Shown: positions 8,493 to 18,684, counted from the stretch's first letter. The stretch is 52,345 bases of DNA from Oscillospiraceae bacterium (GCA_902783255.1 CACZQB010000022.1:1-52345), one strand, 5' to 3'. The notes: a model not told the origin generated them from the letters alone. Made by a program: numbers and translations.

Positions 8493-9578
8493 TTAAAGTT
8501 TCATTGGGTCAGATGAAAGGTATTTTCTTACCATCAATGCAACTTTAAATACAATCGCGTGATCAAATTCCTTAAGATCAAGCCCTGTAAGTCGTCTGAT
8601 TTTTTCAAGACGGTAAACAAGAGTATTTCTGTGAACAAAGAGTTTTCTTGAAGTTTCCGATACGTTCAGATTGTTTTCAAAGAATTTCTGAATTGTAAAG
8701 AGTGTTTCATGGTCAAGAGAATCAATGGAACCTTTTTTAAATACCTCGTCAAGAAAATCTTTACAGAGTGTTGTTGGAAGGTAGTAAATCAGACGGCCGA
8801 TTCCAAGATTATTGTAGCTCATAATAACCTTTTCAACATCAAACACCTTGCCTACTTCTATTGCAACCTGAGCTTCTTTATATGAACGGGGAAGATCACG
8901 GATCGATTCAACAACAGAGCCGATCCCGACAACTGCACGCGTATAAAATTCGCTGTTCAGAGTATCTACGATCGAATGTGCCAGTTTTTCAAGATCACGA
9001 ACTTCAATTGAAGGTTTAACCTCTTTTACAAGTGCAATATCGTTTTCACCGACATTAATTATAAAATCTTTTGCCTTTTCAGGGAACAGGCTCTGTATAA
9101 TATCATATGCAAAAATTTCAGTTCTGTCGAGCAAACGTATAAGGATTACAACGCGCGGAACACCGTCAGAAAAGCGAACTTCTTTGCTTTTTGCGTATAT
9201 GTCTGTTTGCAGGATATTTTCAAGCATAACATTTTTTACAAAATTGATTTTATTATATTTTTCATCATTGTATTCTTTCAGCGCACCGAGAGAAATAGCC
9301 AATACCCCAGAAACAGATTCAGCTACCTGATCTGTGCCTTTAACAAAACAAACATGTTCAAGCTTGATTCGTGAACCAACAACGCGGTACGTATATCCGT
9401 TCACAGTATTTACATCAGACATTGCCATCAGGTCATTGATATTTGATCCGGCTGACTGACCTATAAGACTAAGATCAGTGCAAGCAATAATGTTTGCCTG
9501 ATCATCAAGAACACCGATTGTTCTGTCTGTACAATCTTTCATCTGCAAAACTACACTTTGAAACAACCTGCTTGACAT
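8493..9578 (-). CDS. PucR/CdaR-type transcriptional regulator
   Basis: DNA-binding regulator with a C-terminal helix-turn-helix of the PucR/CdaR (HTH_30) type: FFENNLNVSETSRKLFVHRN followed by TLVYRLEKIRRLTG, at about residues 295-345. The middle region (about 125-285) resembles the GGDEF-like CdaR domain, including SYKEAQVAIEVGK. The N-terminal 110 residues look like a sensor domain. CdaR/PucR proteins answer to sugar acids or purine catabolites, but the ligand here cannot be read from sequence. It lies between ribF and ftsE on the same strand with its own consensus promoter; whether it controls ftsE is unknown. Confidence 0.85.
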   Translation of the reverse strand: MSSRLFQSVVLQMKDCTDRTIGVLDDQANIIACTDLSLIGQSAGSNINDLMAMSDVNTVNGYTYRVVGSRIKLEHVCFVKGTDQVAESVSGVLAISLGALKEYNDEKYNKINFVKNVMLENILQTDIYAKSKEVRFSDGVPRVVILIRLLDRTEIFAYDIIQSLFPEKAKDFIINVGENDIALVKEVKPSIEVRDLEKLAHSIVDTLNSEFYTRAVVGIGSVVESIRDLPRSYKEAQVAIEVGKVFDVEKVIMSYNNLGIGRLIYYLPTTLCKDFLDEVFKKGSIDSLDHETLFTIQKFFENNLNVSETSRKLFVHRNTLVYRLEKIRRLTGLDLKEFDHAIVFKVALMVRKYLSSDPMKL

Positions 9579-9641
9579 AATTACACCCTATCTAATAGTA
9601 TTAAGGCAGAACCTGTATTTTTGGATAATCTATACCTGTAT

Positions 9642-9670
9642 ATTATACATCTTTTTTGTGCAAATTGCAA
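9642..9670 (-). promoter_or_regulatory. Sigma-A promoter of the PucR/CdaR-type gene
   Basis: On the minus strand TTGCAA is followed by 17 bases and a perfect TATAAT; the start codon lies about 65 bases further on. Confidence 0.75.
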
Positions 9671-9736
9671 TAGGGAAACCATTTAATGCCACACTTTTGT
9701 CGGAAATTATTGTGTAAATTGCATAATTTTATGGGT

Positions 9737-10636
9737 TTAAATTGTGTTTTGAATGACAAAATAGCAATCTCGCTTTATTTGTTCTTTCAGTTGAGACAGA
9801 TTATCGAATTTAATTTCAGATCGGATAAAATCCGTTAAACTGATTCTCAATTCGCGACCGTATAAATCTCCTGAATAGTTAAAAATATGTGTTTCACAAT
9901 CAACATCGGTGCTGTCGTTATTAACGGTAGGACGGCAGCCGATATTGACAATACATTTATGTCGTATACAGTCAAAAGATGTGAATCCTGAATAAACGCC
10001 GTATTTCGGAGTGATAAAATCAGGAGGTAACTTCTGATTTACTGTAGGGAACCCGATTTTAGAGCCTATTTTTTTTCCGTTCAAAACTACAGATGAGAAT
10101 GAAAAATATCTTCCCATCATATCGGATGCGCTTTTCATATCTCCGCGTGTAATTGCTTCTCGAATTGATGATGAACTGAATCGAGTATCAATTCCGACAG
10201 TATGAAGCTGCAACCCCACCCTACGGCATTCTGAATCCAGCTCCTCGATCCCATATTTCGCTTGATCTCCGAACCGGAAGTTATCGCCGCAGACAATATG
10301 CTTGCAGTTTAATGAATTTATAAGAAAAGAAACAAATTTAATGCAGTTTAAAGATGCAAAATCATTGTTAAAATGATGTAAAACAACGTTATCGATTCCA
10401 AGCGACATGATAAGTTCTTTTTTATATTCATCATCTGTAATGATTTTAACAGGATGAGAAGAATCAAAAAAGTTTCTCGGATGCGGATAAAACGTCAAGG
10501 CAACGGATGATAATTTTTCCGTTGCCGCAATTTCTGTTGTTTTTGAAAATATAAGTCTGTGTCCTTTATGAACACCGTCAAAATTACCGACAGCTACAAC
10601 AGACTTTCCGATTATATTGTTTTTTATTTGTTCCAT
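9737..10636 (-). CDS. ribF: Bifunctional riboflavin kinase / FMN adenylyltransferase
   Basis: Makes FMN from riboflavin and then FAD. The N-terminal nucleotidyltransferase half has VAVGNFDGVHKGH and the later SSSSIREAI segment; the C-terminal flavokinase half begins near residue 170 with GKKIGSKIGFPTVN. Length of 299 residues fits the family. It is the last gene of the rimP operon; its start overlaps the truB end by 13 bases and its AAGGAG ribosome site lies inside truB. The truB-ribF order is standard in Bacillota. Confidence 0.96.
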   Translation of the reverse strand: MEQIKNNIIGKSVVAVGNFDGVHKGHRLIFSKTTEIAATEKLSSVALTFYPHPRNFFDSSHPVKIITDDEYKKELIMSLGIDNVVLHHFNNDFASLNCIKFVSFLINSLNCKHIVCGDNFRFGDQAKYGIEELDSECRRVGLQLHTVGIDTRFSSSSIREAITRGDMKSASDMMGRYFSFSSVVLNGKKIGSKIGFPTVNQKLPPDFITPKYGVYSGFTSFDCIRHKCIVNIGCRPTVNNDSTDVDCETHIFNYSGDLYGRELRISLTDFIRSEIKFDNLSQLKEQIKRDCYFVIQNTI

Positions 10637-11505
10637 AAAGATTTAACAAATAACTCCTTATTTGCCCGGGCAAGCCCGAGTATGGTCCCGTTCTCAGAAC
10701 ATGCAATATAATCAGAATCAGGAATAGTCGATTCACTTATGCGTTCAAACGAGATCGTTCCGCCGTTAAGATAGTATTTTTCACCGTTTTTAGGTATTGT
10801 TATTTTTTTTAAATGAGAAAAAGCTTTTTCAAACGGAATAGCAACGCTATCGAGCATCCCGTTTTCCGCAAGAACAAGGATCGAATCGTAATCATAACAG
10901 TTTTCTATAGAGATTCCATTTGATATGATTCTTTGCAAAGAACTCATACACGCACCGCAGCCTAGTTTTTTTCCGATATCTGCACAGATCGTGCGTATAT
11001 ATGTTCCAGTAGAACAGTATATTGTAAAATAATATGAATTTGCTTCTTTAGCAATACCATTGTATTTTATATCATATACAGTTATTTTTCTTGGTTCTCT
11101 TTCTATTTGCAATCCTCTTCGTGCAAGTTTATAAAGAGGAACACCGTTTTTTTTAACAGACGAATACATCGGTGGTATCTGCATAATATCACCCGAAAAA
11201 GAACATAAAACAGTTTTGAATTCGTTTTCAGTTATATCAACATATTTCTGTGCTACGATATTGCCGGTAATATCTTCTGTATCAGTTTCAATACCGAGAC
11301 ATATTTTGCATACATATGCCTTGTTTGAAGGAAAAAAATCAGCGAGCTTAGTATAATTATTTGTTAAAACAGGTAAAACGCCCGTACACATCGGATCAAG
11401 TGTTCCGGTATGACCGATTTTGATTTTACCGCCAATCGCGCGTCTGATACCGGCAACAATATCATGTGATGTATAGCCTGACGGCTTATTGACGGGAATT
11501 ATCAT
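10624..11505 (-). CDS. truB: tRNA pseudouridine(55) synthase
   Basis: Makes pseudouridine 55 in the T-loop of tRNAs. The start IPVNKPSGYTSHDIV and the catalytic motif GHTGTLDPMCTGVL (Asp of TLDP) are characteristic; YICSTGTYIRT-like sequence (YCSTGTYIRTICADIG) marks the third family motif. Length of 293 is normal. It overlaps nrnA by 20 bases and ribF by 13, so it is translationally coupled within the operon. Confidence 0.96.
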   Translation of the reverse strand: MIIPVNKPSGYTSHDIVAGIRRAIGGKIKIGHTGTLDPMCTGVLPVLTNNYTKLADFFPSNKAYVCKICLGIETDTEDITGNIVAQKYVDITENEFKTVLCSFSGDIMQIPPMYSSVKKNGVPLYKLARRGLQIEREPRKITVYDIKYNGIAKEANSYYFTIYCSTGTYIRTICADIGKKLGCGACMSSLQRIISNGISIENCYDYDSILVLAENGMLDSVAIPFEKAFSHLKKITIPKNGEKYYLNGGTISFERISESTIPDSDYIACSENGTILGLARANKELFVKSLWNK

Positions 11506-12481
11506 AAATCCTGTTCCACTCCTCTATAACGGCGTCAATTATCTTTTTTTCAGCTTCTTCAACAGAACAGTTCATTGATAGCCCGGCGGCTCTGACATGG
11601 CCTCCGCCGCCGAATTTTGAAGCAACTGAAGAAACATCAAATTCAGGCAATGGAGATTCCTGCTGAGAACGCAAGGAAATTTTAATTTCACCGTCACTTT
11701 TTTCTCTTATCGTAATACCTACAACCGTTCCTGCGATTCTTCTTGTTATCGCAGTAAGTCCGCCCAACTCATTTTCGTTTACGCCAAGCCTTTTGATCTG
11801 TGAATAACGGACAGTAACGACTGATATTTTATTGTTTTTATATTGTTTAACTGAATTCAGAGCTTCGCTTTCAAGCTTTAACTGCGCAAGAGAAGAACTG
11901 TCAAAAAGTTTAACATTGATTGCAGACGCATCAAAAGAGAATTGAAGAAGGTCAGCTGCTGCTTTATGTGTGAAAGAAGATGTGTTGGAATATCTGAAGC
12001 ATCCGGAATCAAAAGATATAGCAATATAAAGCTTTTCGGCAATATATTTATCTATTTCGATCTCTGAACACTTGAACAATTCATACATCAGTTCGCCCGC
12101 TGATGATGTGTTTTCAGAAAGAATAGTTTTTTTTGCGTATAGTGTATTAGAGAAGTGATGATCAATCGCAAAATCGACACGATGAGATAAATAATCGTAT
12201 TTTTCTCCGAAAAGAGCCTCGGATGCGAGGTCAACAGAGACGACAGTTTCCGGCTCAAAAATTAAGTCAAGATACTGTATACCGTCACTTATAAATCTAA
12301 AGTGATCGGGTATCTCGTCACTACAGACAATTTCGGCATTTTTCCCCATTCGTTTAAGGGCATACAAAAGCGCGAACGAAGATCCGATTGTATCTCCGTC
12401 CGGCGATTTATGCATTACTATACAAATATTGTCTTTTCCAAGAAGCTCGGAAAAATCGGATATCTGATTTTCAGTCAGCAT
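11486..12481 (-). CDS. nrnA: DHH-family bifunctional oligoribonuclease / pAp phosphatase
   Basis: Degrades short RNAs and dephosphorylates pAp. The DHH domain shows the metal-binding motifs HKSPDGDTIGSS, VDLAS and AIDHHFSNT; the C-terminal DHHA1 domain ends in KFGGGGHVRAAGLS. At 331 residues it has normal NrnA length. It overlaps rbfA by 11 bases and truB by 20 in the standard Bacillota order rbfA-nrnA-truB. Confidence 0.93.
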   Translation of the reverse strand: MLTENQISDFSELLGKDNICIVMHKSPDGDTIGSSFALLYALKRMGKNAEIVCSDEIPDHFRFISDGIQYLDLIFEPETVVSVDLASEALFGEKYDYLSHRVDFAIDHHFSNTLYAKKTILSENTSSAGELMYELFKCSEIEIDKYIAEKLYIAISFDSGCFRYSNTSSFTHKAAADLLQFSFDASAINVKLFDSSSLAQLKLESEALNSVKQYKNNKISVVTVRYSQIKRLGVNENELGGLTAITRRIAGTVVGITIREKSDGEIKISLRSQQESPLPEFDVSSVASKFGGGGHVRAAGLSMNCSVEEAEKKIIDAVIEEWNRIYDNSRQ

Positions 12482-12824
12482 CTTTGTCTATATTCAGACC
12501 TTTCAGGATGTTGTTGATTTTTGCACCGTTTTCTATTGAGTGATCAAGAATAAAAATAATTTTGGGAACAGCACGCAGATTAAGTCGTTCAGCAAGTTTT
12601 TTACGCACATAGCCAGATGCGGCTTTAAGCCCCTGTCTGACTTCCTTCTCATCATATTCAGAAAAGAAGCTGATATAAATTCGTGCTTCTTCAAGATCGC
12701 CCGTAACATCAGCCGCAACTATGCTCGGCATAGGCGGAATGCGAGGATCTTTTACAGTGGAAAGAATATCGGCAACTTCGCGTTTTATTCCTTCATTTAT
12801 CCTGTCTCGTTTATAATTTGCCAT
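12471..12824 (-). CDS. rbfA: 30S ribosome-binding factor RbfA
   Basis: Late-stage 30S assembly factor that helps 16S rRNA maturation. The 117-residue protein has the KH-like fold start RINEGIKREVADILSTVKDP and the C-terminal helix segment RLNLRAVPKIIFILDHSIEN, both conserved in RbfA. It lies 10 bases after infB and overlaps nrnA. Confidence 0.95.
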   Translation of the reverse strand: MANYKRDRINEGIKREVADILSTVKDPRIPPMPSIVAADVTGDLEEARIYISFFSEYDEKEVRQGLKAASGYVRKKLAERLNLRAVPKIIFILDHSIENGAKINNILKGLNIDKDAD

Positions 12825-12833
12825 AATATACCT

Positions 12834-15521
12834 TTATTGCTTTATTTCTTCGTTTACGAAAGCTTCAATAATGTCGCCTTCTTTGATATCTCCGAAGCGT
12901 TCGAGTCCTATTCCGCATTCATAACCCTGTTTGACTTCTGAAGCATCATCTTTGAATCGTTTAAGAGAATCAATTTTTCCTTCATGAACGACTATTCCGT
13001 CTCTTATAAGGCGAACTTCCGCCGATCTCGTAATACGTCCTTCTTTCACATAGCAACCTGCTATAGTGCCTACGCCGGAAACACGGAAGGTTTGACGGAC
13101 TTCAGCCATACCAAGAGAAACTTCACGGAATTTAGGTGCAAGAAGCCCTTTCATTGCTGCTTCAATTTCGTTGATACAATCATAGATTACTCTGTAAAGC
13201 CGCATATCAACGCCGTCTTTTTCGGCACTGATCTTCGCGTTCGGGTCAGGACGGACATTAAAGCCCACAATAATTGCATTGGAAGCAGTTGCAAGCATTA
13301 CATCGCTTTCGGTAATTCCGCCTACTGCACTGTGAATAACGCGGACACGTACCTCATCGTTGGAAAGTTTTTCAAGAGAGGACTTAACCGCTTCAGCAGA
13401 ACCCTGAACGTCTGCCTTTACAATTATATTAAGATCTTTTATGTTTCCTTCTTTAATCTGCGAGAAGAGATCGTCAAGTGATACAGCAGTATTGACTTTT
13501 GCTGCTTCTTCTTTTTTCTCGTGCTTTCGTTCTTCAACGAGTTCTCTTGCCATTCTTTCATCGTCAACGACATAGAAAATATCGCCTGCAGACGGCACAT
13601 CTGAAAATCCGGTAACTTCAACGGGAGTTGAGGGTCCGGCAGATGTGATGCGTCTTCCTTTGTCGTCAAGCATATTACGTATACGTCCGACAGAAGTTCC
13701 AGCAACAACGACATCACCGGAATGAAGCGTGCCGTTTTGAATAAGGACTGTAGCAACAGGACCGCGTCCTTTATCAAGTTTAGCCTCAATCACAGTTCCT
13801 TTTGCTTTTCTGTTCGGATTAGCCTTTAATTCCCTTACATCGGCAACTAGCTGAACCATTTCGAGAAGCTGCTCAATCCCCTGTCCTGTAACAGCTGAAA
13901 CCGGAACGCATATAGTATCGCCACCCCACTGTTCAGGAACAAGTTCATACTCTGTAAGACTCTGAAGAACACGATCGTAATTAGACTCAGGTTTATCCAT
14001 CTTGTTTACGGCAACAATTATAGGTACTCCAGCAGCTTTTGAGTGATTGATGGCCTCAACTGTCTGGGGCATGATACCGTCATCACCGGCAACCACAAGA
14101 ATAACTATATCGGTAACTTGAGCACCGCGCGCACGCATTGAAGTGAATGCGGCATGACCGGGAGTATCAAGAAATGTTATACTTCTGTCGTTTATAGTAA
14201 CGGTATAAGCACCGATATGCTGAGTTATTCCACCGGCCTCTCCCTGTGTAACATTTGTATGACGAATAGCATCAAGAAGAGATGTTTTACCGTGGTCAAC
14301 ATGTCCCATAACAACAACTACGGGGCTTCTCGGTTCGAGCTGATCATCGGAATCTTCCGTGTCATCGATCAATTTATCTTCGATAGAAACAACTACCTGT
14401 TTCGATACTTTAGCGCCGAACTCTTCAGCAACAAGGGCGGCAGTATCATAGTCTATTATCTGAGCAGCAGATGCCATAATACCGAGAAGCATGAGCTTTT
14501 TAACAACTTCCGCATTAGTCATTCTGAGAGCAGCGGCAAGTTCTGAAACAGACATCTGTTCAGGAAGTACGACATTTGCAAGATGTTTTTTTCTGTCTTT
14601 TTCATACTGTTCGATACGTCTGAGTTTTGCCGACTCATCCTCGCGTTTTGTATCATACTGAGATTTTGATTTGTTTTTATTTTTGATTTTCTGTTTGCTC
14701 TTATCGTAATCTTTGTTTGCTCTGTCTCCGACGATATCGTTCAGACGCTCGTCGTATTTGGACAGATTAATATTTGTGGATGTTCTTGTGTCAACGACTT
14801 TAACATTATCCGAGGAAACGACTTTGTCGACAACCGTTATCTTTTCATCAGAATCATTGCTTGCTCTGCGCGGAACGATATTGTTTTGTTTATCGGAACG
14901 GTCTTTTGTTTTTTTACTGTCTTTATTGTCTTTTTTCTGCTGATTTTTTACATCTTCAATAGAAAACTTTTCAAATTTCGCCTTTTTATCTTTATTACGA
15001 TCGTCTCTTGCAACCGCTCTGTCTTTTGCAGCTCTTGCAGCGGCAGTTCTTTCGGCAGCAGCTTTTTCAGCTGCTGCTTTCTCCATTGCTGCCTTTTCAG
15101 CTGCGGCTTTCTCTTTAGCGGCTTTTTCGGCAGCTGCCTTATCTGCTGCTATTCTTTCTTCTTCAGCTTTGAGGGCAGCAGCTTTTTCTTCGGCGGCTTT
15201 TTTCAATTCTTCCTCTTTACGTTTCTTTTCTTCCTCGACGGCCTTATGCTGTTTTTCCTGATCCGAGCGAAGTTTAGCTTCCTCTGCTTTTCTTTCGGCA
15301 GCAAGCCTGTCCATTTCAGCAAAATACATCGCAAAATCTTTCACTTTATCATTTTGCGTATAATAATCGAAAATATAATCGAGTTCCTTATCGGTAAGCG
15401 CAGTCATGTGAGAATTAGTGCTCTCACCGAATTTGTCAGTAAGCATTGCAAGAATATCATTGCTTTTAAGATTGAAATCTTTGCTGACCTCATGTACTCT
15501 GTACTTATTGTGTAAACCCAT
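12834..15521 (-). CDS. infB: Translation initiation factor IF-2
   Basis: GTPase that places initiator tRNA on the 30S subunit and joins the 50S. It has an N-terminal helical domain, a long Lys/Ala/Glu-rich flexible region (about 65-290), an IF2-N domain ([19 protein letters not shown], about 325-375), and the GTPase domain with [21 protein letters not shown] and NKMDKP, followed by the beta-barrel and C-terminal domains. I prefer ATG 15521 (895 residues) over the ATG five codons earlier: GGGAG lies 7 bases before 15521 and no ribosome site precedes the earlier one. It sits between ylxQ and rbfA. Confidence 0.97.
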   Translation of the reverse strand: MGLHNKYRVHEVSKDFNLKSNDILAMLTDKFGESTNSHMTALTDKELDYIFDYYTQNDKVKDFAMYFAEMDRLAAERKAEEAKLRSDQEKQHKAVEEEKKRKEEELKKAAEEKAAALKAEEERIAADKAAAEKAAKEKAAAEKAAMEKAAAEKAAAERTAAARAAKDRAVARDDRNKDKKAKFEKFSIEDVKNQQKKDNKDSKKTKDRSDKQNNIVPRRASNDSDEKITVVDKVVSSDNVKVVDTRTSTNINLSKYDERLNDIVGDRANKDYDKSKQKIKNKNKSKSQYDTKREDESAKLRRIEQYEKDRKKHLANVVLPEQMSVSELAAALRMTNAEVVKKLMLLGIMASAAQIIDYDTAALVAEEFGAKVSKQVVVSIEDKLIDDTEDSDDQLEPRSPVVVVMGHVDHGKTSLLDAIRHTNVTQGEAGGITQHIGAYTVTINDRSITFLDTPGHAAFTSMRARGAQVTDIVILVVAGDDGIMPQTVEAINHSKAAGVPIIVAVNKMDKPESNYDRVLQSLTEYELVPEQWGGDTICVPVSAVTGQGIEQLLEMVQLVADVRELKANPNRKAKGTVIEAKLDKGRGPVATVLIQNGTLHSGDVVVAGTSVGRIRNMLDDKGRRITSAGPSTPVEVTGFSDVPSAGDIFYVVDDERMARELVEERKHEKKEEAAKVNTAVSLDDLFSQIKEGNIKDLNIIVKADVQGSAEAVKSSLEKLSNDEVRVRVIHSAVGGITESDVMLATASNAIIVGFNVRPDPNAKISAEKDGVDMRLYRVIYDCINEIEAAMKGLLAPKFREVSLGMAEVRQTFRVSGVGTIAGCYVKEGRITRSAEVRLIRDGIVVHEGKIDSLKRFKDDASEVKQGYECGIGLERFGDIKEGDIIEAFVNEEIKQ

Positions 15522-15566
15522 CAAATAACTCCCCATGTATCAGATAAGATAAGCTATAAAATTCTA

Positions 15567-15887
15567 TCATTCATTAAGTTTAGATTTAAGAAGATTGGCG
15601 AATCCGGTATCTGTAACCGCAACAACTGCAGCTCTGTGTATACCGAGAGCAGAACCAACAGCAACCATCGAGCGTTTGATCAGAACGGTTTCAGACCTTT
15701 TGCCGGCGTTTTTAATTGTCCTTTCAGAAGCATCGGAGGAAATAAATATTGTTTCTATCGATCCGGTATAGTCAGAAATCCTGTCCCAGCCGATAATCAG
15801 TTTTCCTGCGCGTTTTGCAAGACCGAGAGTTGTCAAAAAACGATCCTGCTTTGTGGCGTTATCGATTTTATCCGTCTGTTTTTTCAT
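15567..15887 (-). CDS. ylxQ: L7Ae/YlxQ-family RNA-binding protein
   Basis: A small (106 residues) L7Ae-like kink-turn-binding protein encoded between rnpM and infB as in Bacillus. The core begins FLTTLGLAKRAGKLIIGWD, the family signature, and continues with AVVAVTDTGFANLL. It probably binds RNA on or near the ribosome; a precise role is not established. It overlaps rnpM by 20 bases. Confidence 0.9.
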   Translation of the reverse strand: MKKQTDKIDNATKQDRFLTTLGLAKRAGKLIIGWDRISDYTGSIETIFISSDASERTIKNAGKRSETVLIKRSMVAVGSALGIHRAAVVAVTDTGFANLLKSKLNE

Positions 15888-16152
15888 TTGCTACCAATTT
15901 GAGTTCTTTTATAATAGTTTCAGGTACTTCAGAGCGGAGATTTTTTGATAGTCTTCCGTTTTTTATTGCTTTTTTCAAACATTCCGAATTATTGCAAATA
16001 TAAGCTCCTCGCCCTCCGAATGACTGTATTCCATCGATAACGATCCGTCCGTCGGGGGTTTTGGCGATACGTATAAACTCGTTTTTTAGTCCCCTTTTTC
16101 CGCACCCTACACATTGGCGCAAGAATGCGCCTTTTTCCTTACTTTTTTTCAT
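15868..16152 (-). CDS. rnpM: YlxR/RnpM family protein (RNase P modulator)
   Basis: A 94-residue YlxR protein. The family features are RQCVGCGKRG near the start and the GGRGAYIC segment in the middle. In Bacillus YlxR binds RNase P RNA and lowers its activity, hence RnpM. The ATG overlaps the nusA stop as TAATG, so it is translationally coupled to nusA. Confidence 0.92.
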   Translation of the reverse strand: MKKSKEKGAFLRQCVGCGKRGLKNEFIRIAKTPDGRIVIDGIQSFGGRGAYICNNSECLKKAIKNGRLSKNLRSEVPETIIKELKLVANEKTDG

Positions 16153-17183
16153 TATTCGGCTATGATATCGATTCTGTATCCTGTAAGTCTAGCCGCAAGT
16201 CTGACATTCTGTCCGGTTTTACCGATGGCAAGTGAAAGCTGATCTGCGGGAACTATCACCTTACATGATTTCGTTTCCTGATCTAGTTCATGTATGCGAA
16301 CATTTGCGGGTGATAAAGCTGCTGCAACAAATTCTATGGGATCTTCGCTGTATTTGATCAAATCTATTCGTTCACCGTTAAGATTTGAAACAATTGCATT
16401 AATCCGAGCCTGCTTAGGTCCGATACAGGAACCAACGGCATCGACATTGACATCATTTGATATCACCGCGACCTTGGAACGGGAACCTGCTTCGCGGGAT
16501 ATGGCCTTTATTTCAACCGTTCCGTCCGCTATTTCCGGAACTTCGATTTCAAAAAGACATCTGAGGAATTCTGTATTTGACCGTGAAAGTACTATTTCCT
16601 GGCTTTTTGCTCCGCGTTTAACATCCGATACGCATACTTTTATTCTGTCGCCGTCTTTCGGCTTTTCACCGGGTATGAGATCTTTTTCAAACATCTGCAT
16701 TTCGTAGTCTTTAATTTCGATATATATACACTTACCGCGTTCATCTACTCGTGAAACGACTCCGGTAACGATTGTGCCTTTCATTTCTTCAAATTCCTGA
16801 AGAAGCGAACCGTTGACAGCTTCGTTTATCGCCTGAATTATAACATTTTTTCCGACTTTTGCTGCTATGCGTCCGACAGAGGATGTATCACAGTCGAATT
16901 CAACAGTATCGCCTAAGCTGTATGAAGGATCAATCTGATGCGCCTGTTCAAGGGATATTTCGATAGCGGGATATGTAACATCTTCCACTACTGTCTTTTT
17001 TGTAAACACACGCACTGTTCTGTTTTTTTCATCGAAAACGACATCAACATTATCCGGTGGAATCTGTTTGTCTCTTCGGATAGATGAAACGATACCTGCT
17101 TTGATTTTTTCAAGCATATACGATTTAGGAATTCCTTTCTCTTTCTGGATCAGTTCAAGTGCGTCGTAAAATTCAGATTTCAT
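16152..17183 (-). CDS. nusA: Transcription termination/antitermination factor NusA
   Basis: Binds RNA polymerase and nascent RNA and tunes pausing and termination. The 343 residues comprise the N-terminal polymerase-binding domain (1-125), an S1 domain (about 132-200, GTIVTGVVSRVDERGKCIYI), and two KH domains (about 210-343) with GSCIGPKQARINAIVSNLNG and LAIGKTGQNVRLAARLTG. It ends just after KH2, as usual in Gram-positives, without the acidic repeats of E. coli. Confidence 0.97.
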   Translation of the reverse strand: MKSEFYDALELIQKEKGIPKSYMLEKIKAGIVSSIRRDKQIPPDNVDVVFDEKNRTVRVFTKKTVVEDVTYPAIEISLEQAHQIDPSYSLGDTVEFDCDTSSVGRIAAKVGKNVIIQAINEAVNGSLLQEFEEMKGTIVTGVVSRVDERGKCIYIEIKDYEMQMFEKDLIPGEKPKDGDRIKVCVSDVKRGAKSQEIVLSRSNTEFLRCLFEIEVPEIADGTVEIKAISREAGSRSKVAVISNDVNVDAVGSCIGPKQARINAIVSNLNGERIDLIKYSEDPIEFVAAALSPANVRIHELDQETKSCKVIVPADQLSLAIGKTGQNVRLAARLTGYRIDIIAE

Positions 17184-17219
17184 GATTTCCTCCGTGTCTG
17201 ATTATTGCGTGAGAATATT

Positions 17220-17681
17220 TTAAACGAGATCGATTTTAATTTTTGATATTATTTTTCTGTCTAAAGTGAAGTTTTCGCCGTTTATTTCAAATATTACGAA
17301 ATCCTCATTTGCGGATACGATAGTGGCATCAAATTTTTTAGTCTTTACAGGAAGGATTTCCTGTAGCTTATACAAACATACAGAGACTGTTTTACCTGCA
17401 AAACGATTGATATGGTCTGTTTTATTTAATTCTCTGACAAGTCCCGCAGAGAGAACCTCAAAATTAAATGAATGATCGATCAAATCCAATTCATCAATAA
17501 TTGGATCCAGTTTTCTGGATACTTCTTCGCAATCACTTACCCAGACACCATCGGGACGATCTATTATAATACGTAGAAAGTATTCTGAACCTTCTTTTTT
17601 ATATTCAACATCCCAGAGCTCAAGTCCAAGGCTTTGAACAACAGGCTCGGCAGCGATTCTGACTTTATCAACGATTGACAT
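17220..17681 (-). CDS. rimP: Ribosome maturation factor RimP
   Basis: Needed for 30S subunit maturation. The 153-residue protein has the N-terminal RimP domain (GLELWDVEYKKEGSEYFLRI, CEEVSRKLDP) and the C-terminal SH3-like domain. It is the first gene of the nine-gene run to ribF. A strong AAGGAG ribosome site lies 11 bases before the ATG, and a consensus promoter and hairpin precede it. Confidence 0.95.
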   Translation of the reverse strand: MSIVDKVRIAAEPVVQSLGLELWDVEYKKEGSEYFLRIIIDRPDGVWVSDCEEVSRKLDPIIDELDLIDHSFNFEVLSAGLVRELNKTDHINRFAGKTVSVCLYKLQEILPVKTKKFDATIVSANEDFVIFEINGENFTLDRKIISKIKIDLV

Positions 17682-17708
17682 TCGAAGATTTTCTCCTTAT
17701 AAACTGTT

Positions 17709-17730
17709 AAGAGCGGTTAAAACCGCTCTT
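17709..17730 (-). promoter_or_regulatory. Hairpin at the 5' end of the rimP-nusA operon transcript
   Basis: AAGAGCGGTT and AACCGCTCTT are perfect 10-base inverted arms separated by two bases. The element begins a few bases after the predicted transcription start and ends about 12 bases before the rimP ribosome site. No T-run follows, so it is not a terminator. It may stabilise the message, serve as a protein-binding site, or act as a DNA operator. Confidence 0.6.
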
Positions 17731-17738
17731 ATATTATA

Positions 17739-17767
17739 ATTATATCATATAATGCAAAAAAAAGCAA
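17739..17767 (-). promoter_or_regulatory. Sigma-A promoter of the rimP-nusA-infB operon
   Basis: On the minus strand TTGCTT, a 17-base spacer and TATAAT, about 60 bases before rimP. Confidence 0.75.
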
Positions 17768-17901
17768 TAGGCAAAAGAAACATTTTTGTTACAAATAACA
17801 GATTTTCGAAAGTTATAGATGAATCGTTATATTTTTGAAGTTATATTGAAGTTATATTATTGAATATCATACCCTCGATCATTTAGGCAAAAAACCGTTT
17901 T

Positions 17902-18660
17902 TTATTTTTTCAAGTTGAAAAGACGCTTGCCGTTTTCTTCTGTTTTTTCAATAATGAATTCTGTAGAAACATTTCTTATCTCTGCAATTTTTTTTGCGAC
18001 AAATAAAACATTTTCAGGCTTGTTTCTTGTTCCCCGTAAAGGCTCTGGAGCTAAATACGGGCTGTCGGTTTCGATCATGATTCTGTCAATAGGAGCATTG
18101 GCGGCGACTTCTACGGTTTTTCTTGCGTTTTTAAAAGTTACCGAACCTGTAAAAGAAATATAAAATCCTATCTTTATAAGCTCTTTAGCCATTTCCCACG
18201 ATCCGCTGTAACAGTGAAAAACTCCTCTTACTCCAGTTTTCTTTACAGCCTCCAAACATTCGGCATGAGCCTCTCTGTCATGAATAACAACCGGAGCATC
18301 AAGCTGTTTTGCAAGATTAAGCTGTTTATAAAACCATTTACGTTGAGTATCGCGTTCGGAAAAATCGTAATAATAATCAAGTCCTATCTCCCCTATCGCA
18401 ACACACTTTTCGTGTTTCCAAAGCTCTGCGATCTTATCGAGAGATTCTTCTGTCATTTTCCCTGTTTCATGAGGATGCACGCCGACAGCAGCATATATAA
18501 AATCATATTTTTCAGCCAACGCAATTCCGTTTAGGGACGACTGAATGTCTGAGGAGGCATTGAGCAGATATGTGCCACCGCTCCGGACATAAGATCCGAT
18601 TACGGATTGTCTGTCTTCGTCAAATTTAATATCATCAAGATGTGCATGTGTATCAAACAT
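17902..18660 (-). CDS. TatD family metal-dependent hydrolase (deoxyribonuclease)
   Basis: A TIM-barrel metal-dependent DNase/hydrolase. Metal ligands are visible: FDTHAHLDD (His5, His7), IGEIGLDYYYD (Glu), VIHDREAH (His), FHCYSG (His) and IETDSPYLAPEP (Asp). At 252 residues it is the common length of TatD/YcfH proteins, which act in 3'-exonuclease repair of DNA. It follows the glutaminase-A-like gene by 24 bases on the same strand, so it may be read from that transcript. Confidence 0.93.
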   Translation of the reverse strand: MFDTHAHLDDIKFDEDRQSVIGSYVRSGGTYLLNASSDIQSSLNGIALAEKYDFIYAAVGVHPHETGKMTEESLDKIAELWKHEKCVAIGEIGLDYYYDFSERDTQRKWFYKQLNLAKQLDAPVVIHDREAHAECLEAVKKTGVRGVFHCYSGSWEMAKELIKIGFYISFTGSVTFKNARKTVEVAANAPIDRIMIETDSPYLAPEPLRGTRNKPENVLFVAKKIAEIRNVSTEFIIEKTEENGKRLFNLKK

Positions 18661-18684
18661 TCTGATTATCTTTACCTTATTTTT

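Noticed and set aside
14886..15515. Long plus-strand frame opposite the 5' part of infB
   Set aside because: It is the antisense of the Lys/Ala/Glu-rich region of IF-2 and gives a Phe/Cys/Ser-rich nonsense product.
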